From contig JAQOTA010000055.1 in NCBI GenBank assembly GCA_029532415.1, positions 186,001 to 250,000 on the forward strand: a DNA stretch of 64,000 bases. Reading direction: 5' to 3'. This DNA comes from Marasmius tenuissimus. Taxonomy: Eukaryota > Basidiomycota > Agaricomycetes > Agaricales > Marasmiaceae. Position 1 is the first letter of the stretch. Each line of letters opens with the position of its first letter. Positions 58,404 to 64,000 of this stretch are shown here, one piece after another. The notes beneath the pieces were generated by a model. That model was not told where the DNA came from and searched no databases. It was given only the letters and a program-made list of their open reading frames with translations. Position numbers and translations under genes: made by a program.

Positions 58404-59100
58404 TTATTTCTGCGTGAGTAAGAAAATAAGAAGTTTGAGCCAGCGAAATTAGTTTCGATACTCACGAGGATGATACCGTCAAATCTCTGCTTGAACCAGG
58501 CCATGGTGTCCTCCTTTTTTATGCGGTGTTGGAAGCCCACACGAGCCTTCTTCTGCTTTCTCTTTGCAACTCGTCCTCCCGGTCGTCCCATGACGACGTA
58601 GAAGTCCATACCGAAGATACCAATCTGGGGGTCATATCGGGCACCGAGATCGATGTGTTCTTGAATACCAAAACCGAAGTTGCCAGTCTCCGAGAAGTTC
58701 CTCCGTCTCAACTCGTATTCCTTGACTTTCAGACCACGCTCAAGGATTTCTTCGGCTTTGGGCCCGCGAATGGTGACATGAACCGCGATTTTCTCGTTCC
58801 TTCGGATACCGAAAGTTCGGACAGTGTAGCGGGCCTTGCTGGTAACGGGGGTCTGACCGGTGAGCTGTTCCAGGACCTTCGAGGCTCTGGTAAGACGATC
58901 ACCAGATTCACCGACGGAGATGTCTTTAGAAAACGTATCAGTATTCAGGCTGAGCGATAACCTGAAGTGAGACGCACTGATGACCAGCTTATCAATCCTG
59001 GGCTCCTTCATAGGGTTCGTGGGCGCGGTCTTCTGGTCGGCCTGTAGATCATAATCTCAGCATTGCAATGACGAGCAGTAATTTCATTGACGCTGACCAT
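58404..59100 (-). CDS. RPL11: 60S ribosomal protein uL5 (L11), 176 aa
   Basis: Four exons, 59100-59098, 59041-58978, 58923-58466 and 58409-58404, sum to 531 nt, 177 codons. The first coding exon is only the ATG and the last is AAA TAA. Sequence: [98 protein letters not shown]. Role: large-subunit protein at the central protuberance that binds 5S rRNA. Splicing right after the start codon is common in fungal ribosomal protein genes. Confidence 0.95.
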
Positions 59101-60012
59101 TTTGAGGGTGTTGAGGATGTTGAGGACTTGCTTACCGAATTATTGGTGGGGTCTGTGTGTTGCTGTGAGGGCTGTGTGTGGCTGAAACCTTATTTTGAAA
59201 ACTGCGTATGGCTCGGCAGATCCCGATGCCGCTTTCGGCAAGCCTGAGCTCTGGACAGCAACCGCCATGTTCGCGACCGCTTCCATGAATCAAGCCCTCT
59301 TTGCCCCCTACGATCCTAATCCATCCTGAAAGTTTATCCCCTTCTTCTTCTCCTTGTCATGCGGTCATTTGAGAAATACTTTGAGCCTTTTCAAGGCATG
59401 TTCGTCGCATTGTATGGTGTGTTCAATGTTTCTAACCATATCAGATTTGTGGCCTTACATTCAGGCGCTGCTTCAGACCGAATTTCCTCCAGAGCGAGGA
59501 TCAGAACATTAAGAGGTTAACGCGATTCATTCGTGCTGCTGACCGCTGAAGAAACGCATGAAAGGCAGATCCCGCATCTGTCCGTTCTTATACGAAATCC
59601 ATGGCGAATTCAGGGAAGAGCAGACCCTGAAGGACACTAAATCCCGTGGAATCTGGATAAGCCGAGCTTTCTCTCGAACCTAATCAGGGCATTACACAGG
59701 TCGCCCGTACTTGTCCTTATGTATAGGCGTGTGACTTGGCCGCATACTGGAAATTGGGCCCTATAGTCACCCTATCGGCCGCGGGTAGAATAGATCCCCG
59801 TTTCGTCATGGTTGCCTCGGCGTGGCCAATTCTTCCAGATCTTCATGTGCCGGAGTACTAAAGCAAGACGTCAGTGTGCCTCGGAAGTCCCAATCCGCCT
59901 TCTCGTCGCATCGCGTCCATCGTCCTTATAAAAATTATCCCTTCTTCCGGACACCACTCATCCACCTCCGCTATTCGTTCTCCCTCACACGACCTCTCTC
60001 GACCTTCGCCGA
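59101..60012. other. Divergent promoter region of uL5 and the second RING gene
   Basis: Non-coding. It contains the strong uL5 promoter and leader. No ORF has a family match. Confidence 0.5.
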
Positions 60013-60931
60013 ATGTCTTTGTGCAGTATTTGTCTTGAGGGATTAAAGGGCCCGGTATCAATACCTTGTGGTACGTTCTAGGACCTTTGTAGTCTATCAA
60101 AGATGATTGAAGTTTTATTCTAGGCCATGTTTTCTGCGACAACTGTCTGCTGGGCGCTGTGAGTGTCAAAAGGCTCGACTCGAGTATGCATGCATGCCCT
60201 ACGTGTCGGACACCATTTTCCATAGGTAAGGCTTCCTTCGTTACGAAAATTTGATGGTGCTGACCCCCCGTTTTTGTTCTGACAGTCAATATTGACCCCG
60301 CATTGGTCCCCACTCATCTCCGCCCTTACGTCGTACCTTCGATACGAAAACTCTACATGGATGACTCAACCAGTCAAAGTTCAGAAGCAACATCTTCTGC
60401 TTTTGCGGCATCCGAATACAACCGCCTTATGGCGGAAAACAAAGCTCTCAAAACCAACTGCTGGGTGTGGCGCAGACGAGCTGAAACCCATGCCGCCGCG
60501 ACAATCGGGCTCCTCAACGTTGCACGTCTGACGAAAGATCGTGCTGCTCAGTTGCAACATGAAAAGGAAGAGCTTGAACGAGATTGTGCACTTTTAAGGT
60601 TGAAGCTGGAAGAGTGAGTCACACCAGTATTGTGTCCTCGATCTCTGTTCATGATTGTTTCAGAGCTTCATTTCCAACAACTAGTGATATGTCCCAGTAT
60701 CGCTCCTCCTCACCCGCGTCCTCTGACGACACCAACAACCACGAACTCCTCCTTTCTCCCGATCTCCATGACATACCCGCAGACAATTGGCTAGGCATGG
60801 GACCTTGCAATCCAAGTCATGACGATCAGTCTGCTCCAACTGTAAAGCGACTGAGGAGAAGAACTCTGGACTCTTCGTCGATACTACGCCGGTCTTCACG
60901 AAGACACCATCCCTATCTCAGTCATCCATGA
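60013..60931 (+). CDS. Small RING-finger coiled-coil protein (251 aa)
   Basis: Four exons (60013-60070, 60124-60225, 60286-60613, 60664-60931) sum to 756 nt, 252 codons. The RING starts at once: CSICLEGLKGPVSIPC, then GHVFCDNCLLGA (the codon for Gly is split by intron 1) and CPTCRTPF, a standard C3HC4 finger. Next come a short coiled coil (YNRLMAENKALKTNC, then QHEKEELERDCALLRLKLEE) and a basic, Ser-rich C-terminus with RLRRRTLDSSS. A ubiquitin E3 ligase role is likely from the RING; targets unknown. Such short RING-coiled-coil proteins are frequent in agaricomycetes and I know no named orthologue. It is not closely similar to the RING gene at 51622. Confidence 0.8.
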
Positions 60932-62933
60932 CGTCTGGACGGTTGGTTTCCTTTGTGTTGATGGTTTGAATTCGATTCTAGTGTATATCAATCATATTGG
61001 TGATTCAGATACCCGGACCCAGTTATCCCACTTGTTATCATAGCAGAGATTGTATTTTATCGTTCATCTAAACTTGCATGACATTCACGACCTTCTTGAA
61101 CTTAATCCTCCTCCAGGAGTAAGAAGCAACTTCTGGCCCTCGGAGGGCGGCCTGGGATGCATGTGGTACGTCGACCCCGCTGACCAACTCGCGAGAAACT
61201 CCTCGGGTGACAGTTTATAGCGGATCCGGAAGAAAACCATGGTACGCACGTATGGGGGCGCACGACTTGCGGCGGATTAGATCTCGTTCTTTTCCTCCAT
61301 ACACGTCATTCTCGGGCTATACAAAATATGCCTTAGTGACGAAACAGCGTAGAATTTCCGTCAAACCATTGAGGGGCGCGACGCGTCAGGCGCGTCAGAC
61401 CTACTAGCACTTTGCCCACACTAGTACTAGTCTGCTGTCTCCACTTCCGGGACCTCGACCCTGTCTCGATGGGGGCCATAACATCTCATGACACTCCTTG
61501 CAGGGATGTAAGCATTATACATTTCATCCAGGAGTTCATTCAAACTTCATTGATGATTGTTGAGACCTTCCTCGTACGCCGCCAAAATATCCTTAAAAAC
61601 CCTTAGGCGCGTCGGTTCGCATATTTTTTTCGCGTTAATCATTGTTATAGGGTTTACCCAAGGACTTGGGATGAACCTGAATGCTCCCTGACTCAACACA
61701 TAGTCCTGACCTGTATGTAACTTCGAAGGGCAGTCGACGGAGGCGTCGGCCGTAATTGTCATCGACGCCGCTTCAGAAACTTCCAGGTTTCATGCTCACC
61801 TTCACCGCTCGGCCAGCACCGCAACCTCTCTCCACTGACAGGATCAACAGTGGCCCTCATTATCATGGCTTTCGTTCGATTACGAAGAATAATAACCTCG
61901 TGGAAGGAAATTAGACTTCAAGCGACCAGTTGAGGCGTGTTGGAAGCGTGATGATATTTCGACGACGGCCGCAAACAAGATTTGATCAATCGGGGAACAG
62001 CCACTACGTATTGAAGATGTCAACTCATCTGATACTGCGTGGATTGCGCGTGGAGTGTATGAGGTCCCCGTCATGATGCAGGTAGGGAGGATATTACCAA
62101 CGAGCTGAAGTAGTAGCAATACCATGTAACCGGCTGGAGGATGCAGTCTTTCTCTTGACCAGTAGCGACCGACCGATTTCGGGGTGGATAAGCATACCAG
62201 CCCCGCATATTGAGCAGAAGATCGACACCACAGGACTCCCAATGCGTCGCATCGGTGTCTGCCCCTCCACCGCCGCCATAGCCGATCTTCCTACACTAGA
62301 GTTCCGTAAAACTCCCGATATCTGCACGGACTGTATCTCCCCGAAGGCTTCTGCCAGTCCAAAGAAAGCCTATCACTATGCAGCACACTGTCTGGTAATT
62401 CTGAGTCGCTCGGGCCACGAGCTGACTCCGACGAGCTGTAAGATCCGCAGCAAGGAAGTATAGAAGGTTAATCATGAACACTGGCCGTGGCCGAGTCGGA
62501 TGTTGATGAGTCCTGACAAAGTCAATACCGGCTCTGTACCCTTGACCTTGTGTTCGTCGTCTGGGACGTTGTGCGGCCAACGGAGCTTGTGGATCCAAAA
62601 AGGGGTCTTGGGATTCGCTTGGGATGTATACCACGCCATTCCACGGCGTTGATAGATGACGGAATTCTTCAATTGGTGGCAGGTGCAGGCATTCAGCCTC
62701 CATATGGCTAGTACTAGTAGACAAATTTGTCGTCCACAGGCACAAACAACGCGTCTCCCTTCGCAAGTTCCTCCGGTCGTAAGTATATTGCTCACTGCTA
62801 CCTCGGCCTCAGGGTAGCAATCGTGGTTGAGGAGGGTCACAGTCAGTGCATTCACTTGGTTGCAAGGGGTATGTAAGAAAACGCTAATCAAATACCGTTG
62901 AGATTTGCCACTCAATTCACCAGGTGTGAATGT
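60932..62933. other. Gene-poor stretch with one doubtful fragment
   Basis: Short frames only. On the minus strand at 62915-62714 one frame reads VNALTVTLLNHDCYPEAEVA and a second reads RPEELAKGDALFVPVDDKFV up to a TAG at 62714-62716. They could be joined only through an intron of about 31 nt. It is more likely the remnant of an unrecognised gene than a working one. Confidence 0.45.
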
Positions 62934-64000
62934 TCATGCTGTATACACGAAATATATATTCCTGTAGCATTTGCTCAGAGTTAACGTCAGAGCATGTTAT
63001 AGATGTCGTACTCACTGCTTGTCGGTAAGGTCCGCGAACGCATGTCTGTCCCTCTCGTTCTGCACATCCGTGTCCGACCATCCATTCCTCGCCTTCAGCT
63101 CCTCGATCTGTGCCCGCTTCTTCTTATTCAGGCGGAGGTTGACCCACCGCAACAAGAAGCATACACCTAGCTGGATGGTGAGAAGGACCATAATGGCAAC
63201 CTTTCCAGGTATGAATTCGGGGGCGTCCTTTGGCAAAAATATCTCCGTGCCGACTATATTCCCAATGCTGAACGATACCAATGTCATGGCGTTGATGGTG
63301 CTCTTCTTTGTGTGACCTCCCGTGTTGCTCGCATTATAGGCGTAAACCGTGGAGAGCGCACTTCCGAATGTCCCAATCAGATACACCGCTTCACCATTGG
63401 ATTGTCAGTAATTTAGAGTAATTACCTGAACAGACGGAACTTACCAAATAGGAGCGCGCCTTTTTGACCCGTTCCGTTGAGACCAATTAACAATGCTGGA
63501 ATTTTGAACGACTTTTTCAGCGAACTCCCGACGAGCCCAGCCTCCTGGCTTACCGGATCCAATGATGGTTGGCACCAAAGCGAATACAATGGGAATCATT
63601 CTTTCGTTCTTGAGGTCATTTTAGTCATGTATCATCGGAATAGCAGGGGACGAGCCAACCTTTCGATCTGAATACCAACCACAGAACAGCACCATAGCAG
63701 AAGCCACGGCCCCCGCTGGTGTTGATAGAATCAGGGTCTGCTTCGTTCTGCGATGTGTTGCACTCAGACCGGTTCGGTTCCTACAATGAATGAACTCACG
63801 TATAACCGAAGCTCTTGATAATGATGTTGCTGACTGAAGCATCGAAGCACTTGAGCGACGTGTGATAACGGACGAAGAACAATCAGTGATCACTTACAGT
63901 TGCTAATCCCACCATTCGGGATACTCGCTGGATAAAGCTATGAACGAGTCATCCGAAGTTGGCAAGAGAAAAGCGACGTACTCATCAAAGTTGTAATGAC
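62934..64000 (-). CDS. C-terminal half of a second anion:cation symporter (MFS), cut by window edge
   Basis: The minus-strand gene enters from the right edge and ends at TGA 62934-62936. Exons encode LYPASIPNGGISN, then GYTxxQTLILSTPAGAVASA, MVLFCGWYSDRK, LIGTFGSALSTVYAYNASNT, NAMTLVSFSIGNIVGTEIF, FIPGKVAIMVLLTIQLGVCF, and a cytosolic end with KARNGWSDTDVQNERDRHAF. The last exon is joined by GTGAGT...CTACAG and gives TDKQNIYFVYTA, the usual C-terminus of allantoate-permease-like ACS carriers. It belongs to the same superfamily as the gene at 29748 but is clearly a different subgroup. Substrate unknown. Confidence 0.85.

Noticed and set aside
1..64000. CRISPR arrays, bacterial operons, integrase or IS elements
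   Set aside because: The window is eukaryotic with spliced genes. No regularly spaced repeats, Shine-Dalgarno-led gene chains or transposase motifs were seen.

Overview
This 64 kb window is nuclear DNA of a filamentous fungus, almost certainly an agaricomycete (mushroom-forming basidiomycete). The evidence is the dense set of short introns (mostly 50-60 nt, with GTRNGT donors and YAG acceptors), the BTB-domain family typical of mushrooms, and the presence of QCR6, REG1, MAK11, Swi5 and Lpl1-type genes. Coordinates below are my own exon reconstructions. For several genes I checked that the summed exon lengths are a multiple of three.

Layout. 1-13.2 kb: a truncated low-complexity gene, a ten-exon coiled-coil gene, a secreted zinc metallopeptidase, an Lpl1-type lipid-droplet esterase, a BTB protein, the ribosome-biogenesis WD40 protein MAK11 and a C2H2 transcription factor. 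13.2-19.0 kb is gene-poor and holds an 18-G tract. 19.0-21.6 kb: a decayed 5' fragment of MAK11 lies divergent to the mitochondrial amidotransferase gene gatA. 23.6-27.2 kb: a REG1-type PP1/Snf1 regulator. 29.7-33.2 kb: an anion:cation symporter (MFS) gene cut into very small exons, then the recombination mediator swi5. 34.0-36.6 kb: an 863-aa multi-enzyme protein that looks like a complete RNA-repair pathway in one chain. 36.7-39.4 kb: a berberine-bridge-type FAD oxidase. 41-45 kb: QCR6, a second BTB gene, NDUFA6 and cardiolipin synthase, with three of these four genes serving the inner mitochondrial membrane. 45.2-51.5 kb: a giant coiled-coil spindle-pole-body protein with a PACT-like end. 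51.6-60.9 kb: a TRAIP-like RING protein, a membrane hybrid histidine kinase, ribosomal protein uL5 and a second RING protein. The window ends inside a second symporter gene.

Most notable are: (i) the fused phosphoesterase-phosphatase-kinase-ligase RNA repair protein at 33971-36612; (ii) apparent 2-nt and 4-nt exons in QCR6 (41224-41225 and 41145-41148), needed to restore the conserved family spacing; (iii) a 4-nt exon and a 71-bp tandem exon duplication in the first symporter; and (iv) a relic MAK11 copy showing that gatA and MAK11 share a duplicated promoter segment. No rRNA, tRNA, CRISPR array or intact transposon was found.
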